DNA from: Clostridiales bacterium
Lineage (GTDB): Bacteria > Bacillota > Clostridia > Lachnospirales > Lachnospiraceae
Assembly: GCA_020860565.1 (NCBI GenBank)
Contig: JAJBUA010000028.1
Span: 85,566 to 139,169, forward strand
Length of the DNA stretch: 53,604 nt
Reading direction: 5' to 3'
Position 1 is the first letter of the stretch, and every line of letters starts with the position of its first letter. Of the stretch, positions 26,757-35,671 are shown in pieces. Under the pieces are notes generated by a model, which was given only the letters and a program-made list of their open reading frames with translations, was not told the DNA's origin and searched no databases. A program made the translations under genes and the position numbers.

Positions 26757-28403
26757 TTATTCGATATATCCGGCAATCACCGCACTCAGCGCCGGCAGGA
26801 TCTGCTGCTTACGCGAAAGCACATTTTCCTGAAATGTATGCTCTTCGCCGTCATTGTTCGGAAAAGCCTCTGCCGCCCATGAAGACCGTCTGCCGCCCGC
26901 ATAGACAACCGAACCCTTTTCCAGAATACTGGTAAATACCAGCACTGCCAGATCGATCCGTTTCTTCTCCGCAAAATGATCCAATGCGGTAGTGATCTCC
27001 TTTGCGTCTGTCCTCGCCTTCTTTGCCGACGGCACCACCACCTGAGAAATGGACAGTTTGCAGGAATGAATATCATAAATCTTCAAATCCGTATTGATCA
27101 TCTCCGACAGGCTCGCCCGCTCCTGGCTGGCAGTCACAGTAAATAATTCTTCCGCGAAGCGATCAATATCCAGATCCGCAATCGCCGCCAGAATATTGGC
27201 AGTCGAACGGTCTTTCCCCGTTGTCGTCGGCGACTGGAAATTCATGGTGTCTGACAGAACCGCCCCCAGCAGGAGTCCCGCCAGATTGACCGGGATCGGA
27301 ATCTGATTTTCCCGGAAGATCGTCGCCACGATCGTTGCCGTAGAGCCTACGATCTCATTACGAAACGTCACCGGCTGAGACGTAGAAAAATCATTGATCC
27401 GATGATGATCAATCACCTCACGCACGGTTCCCTTCTCCACACCATTCACCGACTGGGAAAATTCATTATGATCCACCAGAATCAGCTGACGCTTCCGGGC
27501 ATTCATGATGTGATAACGGGAAATATATCCGATCAGACGCTCCTCCTGATCGATAACCGGGTAAGTACGATAACGATTCTTAAGCATCTTGGCGCCCACA
27601 TCCTCCGCCAGTTCATGAGAATGGAAGCAGGTCAGCTTCCTCTTCATAATCAGCTCTACCGGCGGAGCAAAATACAGATACCGGGAAGTATTCATCCCGC
27701 CATGTCCCGAGCTGATAATGGGGCAGTGATGCTCTCTGGCAGCTGCAATCACACCTTCCTCCACATGCTCGGACCACACGATAATCAGCATACCGGCGCC
27801 CAGCTCGATCAGCCTGCGCTGTGCCTGAGCATTCGCCCCCACGATCACAATCCGGTCTTTGACCGCATAGCGATCCAGACGGTCTAACTCGGTCATGGCG
27901 ACGACGCTGACCTTGCCGTTGATCACTGCCTGATCATCTTCATAGATCATGGTTCCATTAATCGTTTTGCGGATATTCTCCACCGGAGTATGCGCCAGAA
28001 TGTCAATCGAACTGGCGGTATCCTCCAGACCCACTACGGCAATATCGGATTTGGTCACCATACCCAGCAGGTGCTGCTCCTCGTCCACCACGCCACAGTA
28101 TGCGCGTTCCTCTTTCTCCATAAAACGCAGCGCTTCATAGATGGTGGTCTCCGGCGTAATCGATACCGGCGAATCGATATCGATCTCCGAGAGTCTCATC
28201 CGGGCATCCTGCAGCAGCATCGGCTCCGGGAAGCCAAAGCGCGTCAGCAGATAGCGCGTCTCTTCATTTATCGCTCCCAGCCGACAGGGGATGGCCGATA
28301 TGCCCATCGAGCGTTTGAAAAAGGCATAAGCAATCGCCGACGCGACCGAGTCGGTGTCCGGGTGGCGATGCCCGGTAATATATACGGGTTGTTGTTTCTT
28401 CAT
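26757..28403 (-). CDS. CBS/DRTGG-containing manganese-dependent inorganic pyrophosphatase
   Basis: 548 residues. The DHH family II pyrophosphatase core is split by a regulatory insert: GHRHPDTDS (9-17) at the N-terminus, a first CBS motif (about 60-120), a DRTGG-like domain (about 125-240), a second CBS motif (about 245-300), then LVDHNEFSQS, VIDHHRI and the C-terminal DHHA2 domain with GGRRSSW. Such enzymes hydrolyse pyrophosphate in the cytoplasm and are inhibited or activated by adenine nucleotides through the CBS domains. The start is ATG 28403 after GGAG in the leader repeat; CRQSKSGGMEII upstream is leader. Confidence 0.92.
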   Translation of the reverse strand: MKKQQPVYITGHRHPDTDSVASAIAYAFFKRSMGISAIPCRLGAINEETRYLLTRFGFPEPMLLQDARMRLSEIDIDSPVSITPETTIYEALRFMEKEERAYCGVVDEEQHLLGMVTKSDIAVVGLEDTASSIDILAHTPVENIRKTINGTMIYEDDQAVINGKVSVVAMTELDRLDRYAVKDRIVIVGANAQAQRRLIELGAGMLIIVWSEHVEEGVIAAAREHHCPIISSGHGGMNTSRYLYFAPPVELIMKRKLTCFHSHELAEDVGAKMLKNRYRTYPVIDQEERLIGYISRYHIMNARKRQLILVDHNEFSQSVNGVEKGTVREVIDHHRINDFSTSQPVTFRNEIVGSTATIVATIFRENQIPIPVNLAGLLLGAVLSDTMNFQSPTTTGKDRSTANILAAIADLDIDRFAEELFTVTASQERASLSEMINTDLKIYDIHSCKLSISQVVVPSAKKARTDAKEITTALDHFAEKKRIDLAVLVFTSILEKGSVVYAGGRRSSWAAEAFPNNDGEEHTFQENVLSRKQQILPALSAVIAGYIE

Positions 28404-28472
28404 GATAATCTCCATTCCGCCGCTCTTCGATTGGCGGCACAAATAGTAATGAAAGAACTGTTTTTCACACTG
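28404..28472 (-). repeat. Leader-hairpin repeat, copy 3 (upstream of CBS pyrophosphatase)
   Basis: Contains AGTGTGAAA, GTTCTTTCATTACTA, TTTGTGCCGCC, a loop, and GCGGCGGAATGGAGATTA before ATG. Stem GCCGC/GCGGC. The gap up to 28802 has no confident gene: 28473-28740 holds a 58-codon minus-strand open frame of unclear status (28516-28692), two direct CTCATGTTTTCG repeats (28619 and 28651), and then a terminator. Confidence 0.8.
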
Positions 28473-28740
28473 TCCTTCGGATTAATTCCAGATTCCCCAT
28501 TACATAGTTATTTTACTACAGATTCGTAAACGTGGAAAGATTTCTTTTCCGCCGGATATGCTCTGTTTTCTTTCTCTCTGTTACTGCACAGACCCTGACA
28601 TATGCTGGTGCATTGTAGCTCATGTTTTCGGGAATTATGTCAAAATCTCCCTCATGTTTTCGTACAACCAGCATAAAAGAGGTTTTCATCATGCTTTATC
28701 CAAAAAGGAACCAACTTCACTGAACGATAAGACGATAAAA

Positions 28741-28759
28741 GCCCCGGCATAGCCGGGGC
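28741..28759 (-). terminator. Terminator of the pyrFKDE operon
   Basis: Stem GCCCCGGC/GCCGGGGC with a three-base loop; on the minus strand it is followed by TTTTAT. It lies 43 bases after the stop of the 49-residue membrane protein gene. Confidence 0.85.
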
Positions 28760-28802
28760 CCGATCCAATAATCAAACATCAAAATCGCCGCTGTAAACCT
28801 GC

Positions 28803-28952
28803 TCAGAATTCCACGTCAGACTTGCGTTTCAGCAAAATGCCTCCGTATACGATCGACATGACGCCGAGCGTGATCCCGGTGATCAGCATAATAATCCCGA
28901 TTGCGATATTAACCGCACCCGCGTTCTTCATCGTCAGATAAACCTTCTCCAT
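28803..28952 (-). CDS. Small membrane protein, last gene of pyr operon
   Basis: 49 residues with one long hydrophobic segment (about 13-42, AVNIAIGIIMLITGITLG then VMSIVYGGILL), a charged N-terminus (MEKVYLTMKNAG) and a basic KRKSDVEF tail. AGGG lies about 8 bases before ATG 28952, and the gene sits between pyrE (20 bases upstream) and the operon terminator. Function unknown. The placement before the terminator and the sharp stop support a real gene. Confidence 0.65.
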   Translation of the reverse strand: MEKVYLTMKNAGAVNIAIGIIMLITGITLGVMSIVYGGILLKRKSDVEF

Positions 28953-28972
28953 AAATGATCCCTGCTTTCCTT

Positions 28973-29653
28973 TCACTTTGCCCCATACTGTTCGTAATAA
29001 GCGTCAATCGCCTGCTTTAACGATTCATCGATGATAACTTTTCCGCGGTAAGTCCGGTTATAGAGATATTCTACAACCTCCTTCATGGTTACGATGGCGG
29101 TTGTCTTCATTCCATAGGTTTCCTCGATCTCCTTCAGTGCAGATTTGCTTCCGCTGCCGCGCTCCATGCGATCCACCGAAACCACCAGCCCCAGCACATT
29201 CACGTCTCCCTGCGCCCGCAGGATCGGAAGCGTCTCGCCGATCGATGTGCCTGCCGTGGTCACATCTTCGATGATCACAATCCGGTCATGATCCCGGATC
29301 GGACTTCCCAGCAGGATCCCCTTGTCGCCGTGATCCTTAATCTCCTTGCGGTTGCTGCAATAACGGATATCGACGTCATAATCCCCGCTGATGGCCATCG
29401 TCGTTGCCACAGAAAGAGGAATCCCCTTGTAAGCCGGTCCGAACAGGACATCAAAATCCAGTCCGAAAGCGTCCCGGATTGCCTTCGCATAGTACGTACC
29501 CAGACGTCTCAGCTGTGCTCCGGTCCGATAAAAGCCCGCGTTGATAAAGAACGGTGTCCTGCGGCCGCTCTTGGTAACAAAGTCTCCGAAACGAAGGACC
29601 TCACAATCAATCATAAACTCGATAAATTCTTTTTTATACTCTTCTAATGCCAT
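28973..29653 (-). CDS. pyrE: Orotate phosphoribosyltransferase
   Basis: 226 residues. The PRPP-binding motif is VIIEDVTTAGTSIGE (about 124-138). FGPAYKGIPL and the lysine-rich NRKEIKDHGDKG loop are also present. It joins orotate and PRPP to give OMP. Length is typical of the longer clostridial form. It follows pyrD by 16 bases, with AGGAG 11 bases before ATG. Confidence 0.95.
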   Translation of the reverse strand: MALEEYKKEFIEFMIDCEVLRFGDFVTKSGRRTPFFINAGFYRTGAQLRRLGTYYAKAIRDAFGLDFDVLFGPAYKGIPLSVATTMAISGDYDVDIRYCSNRKEIKDHGDKGILLGSPIRDHDRIVIIEDVTTAGTSIGETLPILRAQGDVNVLGLVVSVDRMERGSGSKSALKEIEETYGMKTTAIVTMKEVVEYLYNRTYRGKVIIDESLKQAIDAYYEQYGAK

Positions 29654-29669
29654 TCTTCTGAAATCTCCT

Positions 29670-30572
29670 TTATCTCACACAGCCGATCAGTTCCCGGATA
29701 TCTTCCACATGATTCTCCCGCATAAAAGTCTCCAGTCCGTCGACAATATCTGTTGTTGCCGCAGGATTCGTAAAATTCGCTGTTCCGACCGCCACGGCAG
29801 TGGCCCCCGCCATAATAAACTCAATTGCGTCCTCCGCGTTCATAATACCGCCCATCCCGATTACCGGAATCTGTACCGCATTCGCCGCCTGATAGACCAT
29901 GCGCACCGCAATCGGTTTGACCGCCGGACCGGACATGCCGCCGGTTTTATTTGCCAGTACGAATTTCCGGCGATGGATGTCAATCTTCATTGCCGTCAGC
30001 GTATTGATCAGGGAGATCGCATCCGCTCCTCCCTCCTGCGCGGCTTTGGCAATCGTCGTGATATCCGTCACGTTAGGCGTCAGCTTCATGATGACCGGCT
30101 GCTTTGCCCGCTTCTTAATCTCGGCGGTGATCCACTCCACTCCCTTCGGATCCTGTCCGAAGGAAAGCCCGCCTGCCTTTACATTCGGGCAGGAAATATT
30201 GATCTCCAGCATATCAACCGGCTGATCCGCCAGCCTTTCCACACAGTCCAGATATTCCTCCGGGCTGTGTCCACACACATTCACAATAATATTCGTATCA
30301 AACTGACGTAGGAAGGGGATCTCCCGGCGGATATAGACGTCCACGCCCGGATTCTGCAGTCCGACTGCATTCAGCATCCCGCTGGTAACCTCGGCAACTC
30401 TGGGAGCCGGATTTCCCTCCCACGGGACACTGGCCACACCCTTGGTCGTAACCGCCCCGAGGCGATTCAGATCCACAAATTCACCGTATTCCATGCCGCT
30501 TCCGAAGGTCCCCGAACAGGTTGTGACCGGGTTCTTCCATTCCACTCCCGCAATCGTCACCCGGGTATTCAT
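29670..30572 (-). CDS. pyrD: Dihydroorotate dehydrogenase, catalytic subunit (type 1B)
   Basis: 300 residues. FMN-binding and catalytic regions include NPVTTCSGTFGSG, INISCPNVKAGG (catalytic Cys of class 1B), VIMKLTPNVTD, and GMGGIMNAEDAIEF. It works with PyrK, passing electrons between dihydroorotate and NAD through FMN, FAD and 2Fe-2S. ATG 30572 shares its A with the pyrK stop (TGATG); a TTG one codon earlier is an alternative start. In anaerobes the reaction is reversible, which matters for the catabolic hypothesis given in the findings. Confidence 0.95.
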   Translation of the reverse strand: MNTRVTIAGVEWKNPVTTCSGTFGSGMEYGEFVDLNRLGAVTTKGVASVPWEGNPAPRVAEVTSGMLNAVGLQNPGVDVYIRREIPFLRQFDTNIIVNVCGHSPEEYLDCVERLADQPVDMLEINISCPNVKAGGLSFGQDPKGVEWITAEIKKRAKQPVIMKLTPNVTDITTIAKAAQEGGADAISLINTLTAMKIDIHRRKFVLANKTGGMSGPAVKPIAVRMVYQAANAVQIPVIGMGGIMNAEDAIEFIMAGATAVAVGTANFTNPAATTDIVDGLETFMRENHVEDIRELIGCVR

Positions 30573-31360
30573 CAAAGCTCCACCTCCCTCGCATCAAAGA
30601 CCGGTCCGTCCTTACAGATCCGTTTATTCTTCACATGAGAATGCTCATCGACCTCACCGGTCTTACATACGCATGCAAGGCAGGCGCCGATCCCGCAGGC
30701 CATACGTTCCTCCAGGGACAGCCAGCAGCGGATCTGCTGTTCTCCGGCATAAGCCTTCAGTGCGCGAAGCATCGGCGTCGGCCCGCAGGCACAGATCACA
30801 TCCGCTTTTATCGCATGCTCCCGGATCGCATCCAGAACATTGCCGTGCGTCCCCGCGCTCCCATCCTCAGTAGCCACGGTAACGGGGCCATAAGATTCAA
30901 ATTCTTCCTTTAAAAAGAGGACATCGCGGTATCCGAGCACGATCTCCTTCTCACACTGCAGCGCCCTGGCCAGTCCCAGCATCGGCGGAATCCCGATCCC
31001 GCCACCGATCAGCAACACCTTTCCTGCCGTCTGCAGCTGATCGATATCATATCCATTGCCGAGAGGCCCGAGGATCCGTATCTCCTCATTCTCCCGGTAA
31101 CGGGAAAATTCTCTTGTCCCTTCTCCGACTACCCGATAGACCATCCTCACCGTTCCGGATGCCCGGTCGGTTTCGCAGATACTGATCGGCCTCGGCAGAA
31201 GCTTCGTCGGATCCTTGGGGTAGACGGCCAGGAACTGCCCCGGTATCGCTGTCTTTGCAATCTCCTCTGCCCGGATCCACATACTGAAAATATCGTCTGC
31301 CAGAGCCAGCTGACTTACAACGACTCCCGTCGTCATCTTTTTCCCCTTTCCTTCCATCAT
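30572..31360 (-). CDS. pyrK: Dihydroorotate dehydrogenase electron transfer subunit
   Basis: About 262 residues. The ferredoxin-reductase-like FAD domain has LLPRPISICE; the NAD domain has LLIGGGIGIPPMLGLA. The 2Fe-2S cluster ligands are in MACGIGACLACVC and a later Cys in NKRICKDGPVFD. The start is ambiguous among ATG 31360, ATG 31357 and ATG 31336 (the last has AGGGG 6 bases upstream). It follows pyrF by under 10 bases. Confidence 0.93.
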   Translation of the reverse strand: MMEGKGKKMTTGVVVSQLALADDIFSMWIRAEEIAKTAIPGQFLAVYPKDPTKLLPRPISICETDRASGTVRMVYRVVGEGTREFSRYRENEEIRILGPLGNGYDIDQLQTAGKVLLIGGGIGIPPMLGLARALQCEKEIVLGYRDVLFLKEEFESYGPVTVATEDGSAGTHGNVLDAIREHAIKADVICACGPTPMLRALKAYAGEQQIRCWLSLEERMACGIGACLACVCKTGEVDEHSHVKNKRICKDGPVFDAREVEL

Positions 31361-31369
31361 CAATTCCCC

Positions 31370-32287
31370 TTATAACACGCTGTTAATATCTGCTGCCATG
31401 TCGATCACGGCCTGTCGCGACGCTTCCGCGAAATGCTCCGCGCCGAAGCGTTCATACTTCTCCTGACGGTACGCCGCGATGATGCCGCGGGACGAATTGA
31501 CAACCGCTCCCAGCCCGTCCTCATTAAAGCAGGCCTTCAGATCCTTTGCCGTACCGCCCTGCGCGCCATATCCGGGGACAAGGAAATAAGTATCCGGCAT
31601 CAGTTTTCTCATCGTCACAAAAATCTCCGGATAGGTCGCTCCGACGACTGCTCCGACATTACTGTATCTGCCATCCTTGCAATCCGAACCCCACTCCACA
31701 ACCTTGCGTGCTACTTCCTCATACAGAGGTCTGCCATCGATCAGCCTGTCCTGAAATTCACCGCTGGATGGATTCGAAGTCTTGACCAGAACAAAGATAC
31801 CCGCGTCCTCCGCCTTGCATACATCAACAAAGGGCTTAACGCCGTCGGTTCCCAGATAAGGATTCACCGTCACAAATTCTGTATGAAATGCCTTATAGGT
31901 CCTTCCTCTCACCTTTAATCTTCCCAGATGTGCTGTCGCGTATGCTGCCGATGTCGACCCGATATCTCCCCGCTTGGCATCACCGATGACGATCCGGTCC
32001 TTCTCCTGGCAATATCGAACCGTCTTCTCATATACCTTCAGTCCTTCGATTCCGAACTGCTCGTACATCGCAATCTGCGGCTTGTACGCGGGCACCAGAT
32101 CATACGTATGGTCAATGATCTCCTTATTAAAATTCCAGACAGCGTCTGCGACTCCTTCCAGGTTCTCTCCGAATTCCCTGTATGAACGCCTCAGAAGCGC
32201 GTCTGGAATATAATTTATCATGGGGTCAAGACCAACACAGATGGGGGCTTTGGTCTCCTGAATTTTGCGAATCAGGTTTTGAATCAT
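31370..32287 (-). CDS. pyrF: Orotidine 5'-phosphate decarboxylase (type 2)
   Basis: 305 residues. ICVGLDPMI at the N-terminus and the catalytic Asp-Lys-Asp set in VIGDAKRGDIGSTS (about 97-110) are seen, with VPGYGAQGGTAKDL at the phosphate loop. Length fits the long, type 2 branch. First gene of pyrF-K-D-E; GGAGG lies 7-8 bases before ATG. Confidence 0.95.
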   Translation of the reverse strand: MIQNLIRKIQETKAPICVGLDPMINYIPDALLRRSYREFGENLEGVADAVWNFNKEIIDHTYDLVPAYKPQIAMYEQFGIEGLKVYEKTVRYCQEKDRIVIGDAKRGDIGSTSAAYATAHLGRLKVRGRTYKAFHTEFVTVNPYLGTDGVKPFVDVCKAEDAGIFVLVKTSNPSSGEFQDRLIDGRPLYEEVARKVVEWGSDCKDGRYSNVGAVVGATYPEIFVTMRKLMPDTYFLVPGYGAQGGTAKDLKACFNEDGLGAVVNSSRGIIAAYRQEKYERFGAEHFAEASRQAVIDMAADINSVL

Positions 32288-32325
32288 GGCTGTTTCCTCC
32301 TGAATAGTAATTCAATCTTCCTAAC

Positions 32326-32354
32326 ATTCTATCATAACAAAATGAGGCTTTCAA
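32326..32354 (-). promoter_or_regulatory. Promoter of pyrFKDE
   Basis: Minus strand TTGAAA (32354-32349), 17-base spacer, TAGAAT (32331-32326). The leader is only about 35 bases, too short for a PyrR-type attenuator. Confidence 0.75.
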
Positions 32355-32368
32355 GCAGATGTTGCAAC

Positions 32369-32392
32369 GAAAAGGGCTGATCGCTCAGCCCT
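32369..32392 (-). terminator. Terminator overlapping the pyrC stop
   Basis: Stem AGGGCTGA/TCAGCCCT with loop GCGA, then TTTT on the minus strand. The last pyrC codons and stop form the upstream arm. It separates the liv-hydrolase-pyrC unit from pyrFKDE. Confidence 0.8.
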
Positions 32393-33662
32393 CTTCTGTT
32401 TCCGAATAAACAATTCTGCCCTCGCAGATGGTATATTTCACCTTGCCATACAGGCTTTCTCCAATGAATGGAGAGTTGGAGGCTTTCGAAGCAAATTTCT
32501 CCACCTTCCATTTCTCTTCTTCATTAAAAAGCACAAGATCCGCAGCTGCTCCCTCACAGATGCCCATGCACTCCCGGTGATACAATCTGGCCGGGTTGAC
32601 GCTCATTTTCTCAATCAGCTGCATGATAGTCAGATGACCTTTGCGGACAAGCTTTGTAATCCCCAGAGAGAGCGCCGTTTCCAGACCGATAATCCCGCTC
32701 GGCGCCTCAGTCAGCGGCTTTGCCTTCTCCTCAGCACTATGAGGAGCGTGATCCGTTGCGATGATATCAATGGTGCCGTCCTTAAGTCCTTCGATGATCT
32801 CATAGCGATCCCTCTTAGTCCGCAGAGGCGGATTCATCTTTGCCATCGTACCCCTGGTCAGGACGGCCGTCTCATCCATCGAGAAATGATGTGGTGTGGC
32901 TTCCGCCGTCACCCGCGCGCCGAGCTGTTTCGCCAGACGCACCATCGCTACTGCGTTCCGGGAGCTGATATGCTGGATATGCACGGGCGCACCCGTAGCA
33001 AGGGCAAGCATGCAGTCTCTCGCCACCAGAGAATCCTCCGCCACGGCAGGAGAACCTCCGATCCCCAACTGACGGCTGACCTCCCCGGCATTAATCCCGT
33101 TATTGGTGATAAACGCAGGATCCTCCTCATGAAAGCTCAGCGGTACATCCAGCCGCGCCGCCTCTTCCATGGCAGCCATTACCAGCTTCTGATCCATCAG
33201 CGGAATCCCGTCATCGGTAAAACCGACAGCTCCGAGAGCTTTCAGTGCTTCCATATCGGTAAGCTCCTGCCCCTTCAGACCCTTTGAAATGGCCGCCGCA
33301 GCCAGGACATGGATTCCTGTCTTTTTTCCTTCTTCGATCATATAACTCAGCGTCTCTGCATTGTCCGCCACCGGACGCGTGTTCGCCATACAGACCACCG
33401 TCGTAAAACCGCCCCTCATCGCCGCCTTGGCGCCTGTCTGAATATCCTCTTTGTAGGTAAAGCCAGGATCCCTGAAATGCACATGGACGTCTACCAGTCC
33501 GGGGGCCACAATCATCCCCTGCGCCTCGATAATCCGCTCATATTCATCCTTGCGCTGGTATTTGCCCAGCTTCCGGATCTGGCCATGATCGATAATGATA
33601 TCCAGGACATCATCAACTCCTCTGACAGGATCGATTACCCTGCCGTTTTTAATTAAAATCAC
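32385..33662 (-). CDS. pyrC: Dihydroorotase (type I)
   Basis: 425 residues. Zinc ligands and active-site motifs are DVHVHFRDPGFTYKEDI, MANTRP, FTDDG, SFHEED, HIQHISS, EATPHHF, KMNPPLR and IIATDHAPH. It interconverts N-carbamoyl-L-aspartate and dihydroorotate. The motifs favour a true dihydroorotase over a hydantoinase. GTG start overlaps the stop of the upstream N-carbamoyl hydrolase gene (GTGA). Unlike standard pyr operons it is the last gene of the transporter unit and ends in its own terminator. Confidence 0.93.
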   Translation of the reverse strand: MILIKNGRVIDPVRGVDDVLDIIIDHGQIRKLGKYQRKDEYERIIEAQGMIVAPGLVDVHVHFRDPGFTYKEDIQTGAKAAMRGGFTTVVCMANTRPVADNAETLSYMIEEGKKTGIHVLAAAAISKGLKGQELTDMEALKALGAVGFTDDGIPLMDQKLVMAAMEEAARLDVPLSFHEEDPAFITNNGINAGEVSRQLGIGGSPAVAEDSLVARDCMLALATGAPVHIQHISSRNAVAMVRLAKQLGARVTAEATPHHFSMDETAVLTRGTMAKMNPPLRTKRDRYEIIEGLKDGTIDIIATDHAPHSAEEKAKPLTEAPSGIIGLETALSLGITKLVRKGHLTIMQLIEKMSVNPARLYHRECMGICEGAAADLVLFNEEEKWKVEKFASKASNSPFIGESLYGKVKYTICEGRIVYSETEEG

Positions 33663-34885
33663 TCTCTGGCCTCCTCCTTCAGATATTCATAAATTACCTT
33701 TGCTCCGTCACAGATCGATTCAATCGTGGCAAACTCATTCTTATTATGGCTGATTCCCTTTGCACAGGGAATAAATACCAGGGCCGAGTCACAGATATTC
33801 GCAAAAGACATGGCGTCATGCCCGGCTCCGCTGACCATCAGCCGATGCTGCATTTTCAGCCGCTTTGCCGCGCTCATCAGCTTCTGCTGCATATCCACGG
33901 ACATACTGATCGGCGGGATATCAGAAATCTTTTCCCGGAAATATTTCAGCTTCCTTTTCTCACAGACCTTCTTGCAGATTGCCTTCAGTCTGGCCTCCAT
34001 ACGGTCAAGGCTCCCGATGTCAATCCCGCGGATATCCACGCCCAGCGTCACCTCACCGGGTACCACGTTCATCGCGTTCGGTTTATTCTCAATAACTCCG
34101 ACCGTCGCCACCGACTGATAAAAGGACTCGGACTCTCCGATCTCCTCAACCTCCAGGATAATCTCAGATGCAGCGCACAGCGCGTCGGAACGCATCCGCA
34201 TGGGAGTCGCGCCGGAATGCTCTGCAACTCCGTGGATGTGGATCTTAAACCGTCTGGGACCTGCGATCGTGCTGACGATGCCGACCTGGTCGCCATACTC
34301 CTCCAGCACCTTTCCCTGTTCGATATGGAGCTCAATATATTCCTTAATCCCCTGAATCCTTCTGGGCTGCAGGCTATAGCCCTTTTTGGCGAATATCTCC
34401 CGCAGCTCCTCTCCGCTCCTGCTGACTGCGTCTCCGATATCATGCTTATAACTTTCATTGGTGATCAGTCCGCTGCCGATCGTGCTGCGTCCGAAGTTAC
34501 TGGATTCCTCACATCGCATGGCTCCGATTCTGACCGGGACCTTAATTCCGTCACGGCGAAGCCACTCCAGAATCAGGAAGCCGGTGATAATCCCCGATAC
34601 CCCGTCATAACGCCCTCCGTCAATAACCGAGTCCAGATGGGAACCAATCAGATAATACTCGTCATCCTTTTGAAAAGCGCCATCATACAGATACGTATTC
34701 CCGACCTCATCCACGTAGCTCTTATATCCTTTTTCTTCCCCCAGCCGCGCAAATGTACTGTGCATCTCATCCTCGGTCTCCGTATATCCCAGACGGCTCA
34801 CACCGCCATCCTCTACGGCGCCGATGCTGTAGAAGCAGTCAAACAGATATTCCGCATACTCAATGTCTTCTACATTATGCTGCAT
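33659..34885 (-). CDS. Zn-dependent N-carbamoyl-amino-acid hydrolase (M20; possible ureidosuccinase)
   Basis: 408 residues of the HyuC/allantoate amidohydrolase branch. Metal ligands and motifs are GSHLDSVIDGGRYDG, CEESSNFG (Glu-Glu pair), ELHIEQG, EHSGATPM, SGAGHDA and a C-terminal KGISHNKNEF. The enzyme removes the carbamoyl group of N-carbamoyl amino acids, giving amino acid, CO2 and ammonia. Overlap with pyrC by 4 bases suggests its substrate could be N-carbamoyl-aspartate (ureidosuccinate); this is inference from context. It follows livF by 56 bases. Confidence 0.85.
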   Translation of the reverse strand: MQHNVEDIEYAEYLFDCFYSIGAVEDGGVSRLGYTETEDEMHSTFARLGEEKGYKSYVDEVGNTYLYDGAFQKDDEYYLIGSHLDSVIDGGRYDGVSGIITGFLILEWLRRDGIKVPVRIGAMRCEESSNFGRSTIGSGLITNESYKHDIGDAVSRSGEELREIFAKKGYSLQPRRIQGIKEYIELHIEQGKVLEEYGDQVGIVSTIAGPRRFKIHIHGVAEHSGATPMRMRSDALCAASEIILEVEEIGESESFYQSVATVGVIENKPNAMNVVPGEVTLGVDIRGIDIGSLDRMEARLKAICKKVCEKRKLKYFREKISDIPPISMSVDMQQKLMSAAKRLKMQHRLMVSGAGHDAMSFANICDSALVFIPCAKGISHNKNEFATIESICDGAKVIYEYLKEEARE

Positions 34886-34941
34886 TCCCTTTCTCCTCTT
34901 CCCTGAATCTGTATCCTTTCCTTCAATCAGTTTTTCCGTAT

Positions 34942-35670
34942 TTATTTTTTATAGACCTTTTCTCCCAGATACGCAGTGCGGATCGAATCATCCTTTAACA
35001 GATTTTCACCGGTGTTGCTCATGACGATCTCGCCGTTTTTCAGTACATATCCGCGATCCGCCACGCCAAGCGCCATCTTCGCGTTCTGCTCTACCAGAAG
35101 GACTGTCAGCCCCTCCTTTTGATTCAGATCCTTAATGATCCGGAAGATTTCTTTTACTACCAGCGGAGCCAGTCCCGTGGACGGCTCATCCAGCATCAGA
35201 AGCTTCGGATTTGACATCAGCGCCCTGGCGATTGCCAGCATCTGCTGCTCACCTCCGGAAAGCGTCTTCCCCAGCTGATTTTTGCGTTCCTCCAGTCTCG
35301 GAAACATCCCGTATACCCGCTTCAGGTCGGCAGCAACCTTTTCCTTTTCTTTCGCGCGCAGAAACGCTCCCATCTCCAGATTATCCTTCACGGTCAGATC
35401 CGGGAAAATATGCCGTCCCTCCGGAGAAAGCGCCATCCCCAGAGCTACGATTTTCTCTGTCCCCATATTGGTGATATCCGTCCCGTCAAACGTAATCCGG
35501 CTCCCCTTTTTCTTGGGCAGGAGCCCTTCCGCAGAACGCAGTGTAGTTGTCTTTCCCGCTCCGTTCGCTCCGATGATCGTCACGATTTCGCCTTCCTGTA
35601 CCTCAATGCTGACCCCATGGAGCACTTCGATATTGCCATAGGCTACGCTGACATTTTCCAGCTTTAACAT
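34942..35670 (-). CDS. livF: Branched-chain-amino-acid-type ABC transporter ATPase F
   Basis: 242 residues. Walker A GANGAGKTT, signature LSGGEQQMLAIARAL, Walker B LLMLDEPSTGL and H-loop LLVEQNAKMAL are intact. Start at ATG 35670 with AAGGAGG 9 bases upstream; an ATG nine bases earlier is too close to it. Second ATPase of a five-gene HAAT transporter. Ligand is set by the binding protein. Confidence 0.9.
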   Translation of the reverse strand: MLKLENVSVAYGNIEVLHGVSIEVQEGEIVTIIGANGAGKTTTLRSAEGLLPKKKGSRITFDGTDITNMGTEKIVALGMALSPEGRHIFPDLTVKDNLEMGAFLRAKEKEKVAADLKRVYGMFPRLEERKNQLGKTLSGGEQQMLAIARALMSNPKLLMLDEPSTGLAPLVVKEIFRIIKDLNQKEGLTVLLVEQNAKMALGVADRGYVLKNGEIVMSNTGENLLKDDSIRTAYLGEKVYKK

Positions 35671-35671
35671 C

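Noticed and set aside
32288-32384. PyrR-binding attenuator upstream of pyrF
   Set aside because: The only hairpin is the pyrC terminator, upstream of the pyrF promoter; the pyrF leader is about 35 bases.
33746-34906. 386-codon plus-strand open frame opposite the N-carbamoyl hydrolase
   Set aside because: Shadow of a well-conserved M20 gene; no start signals.
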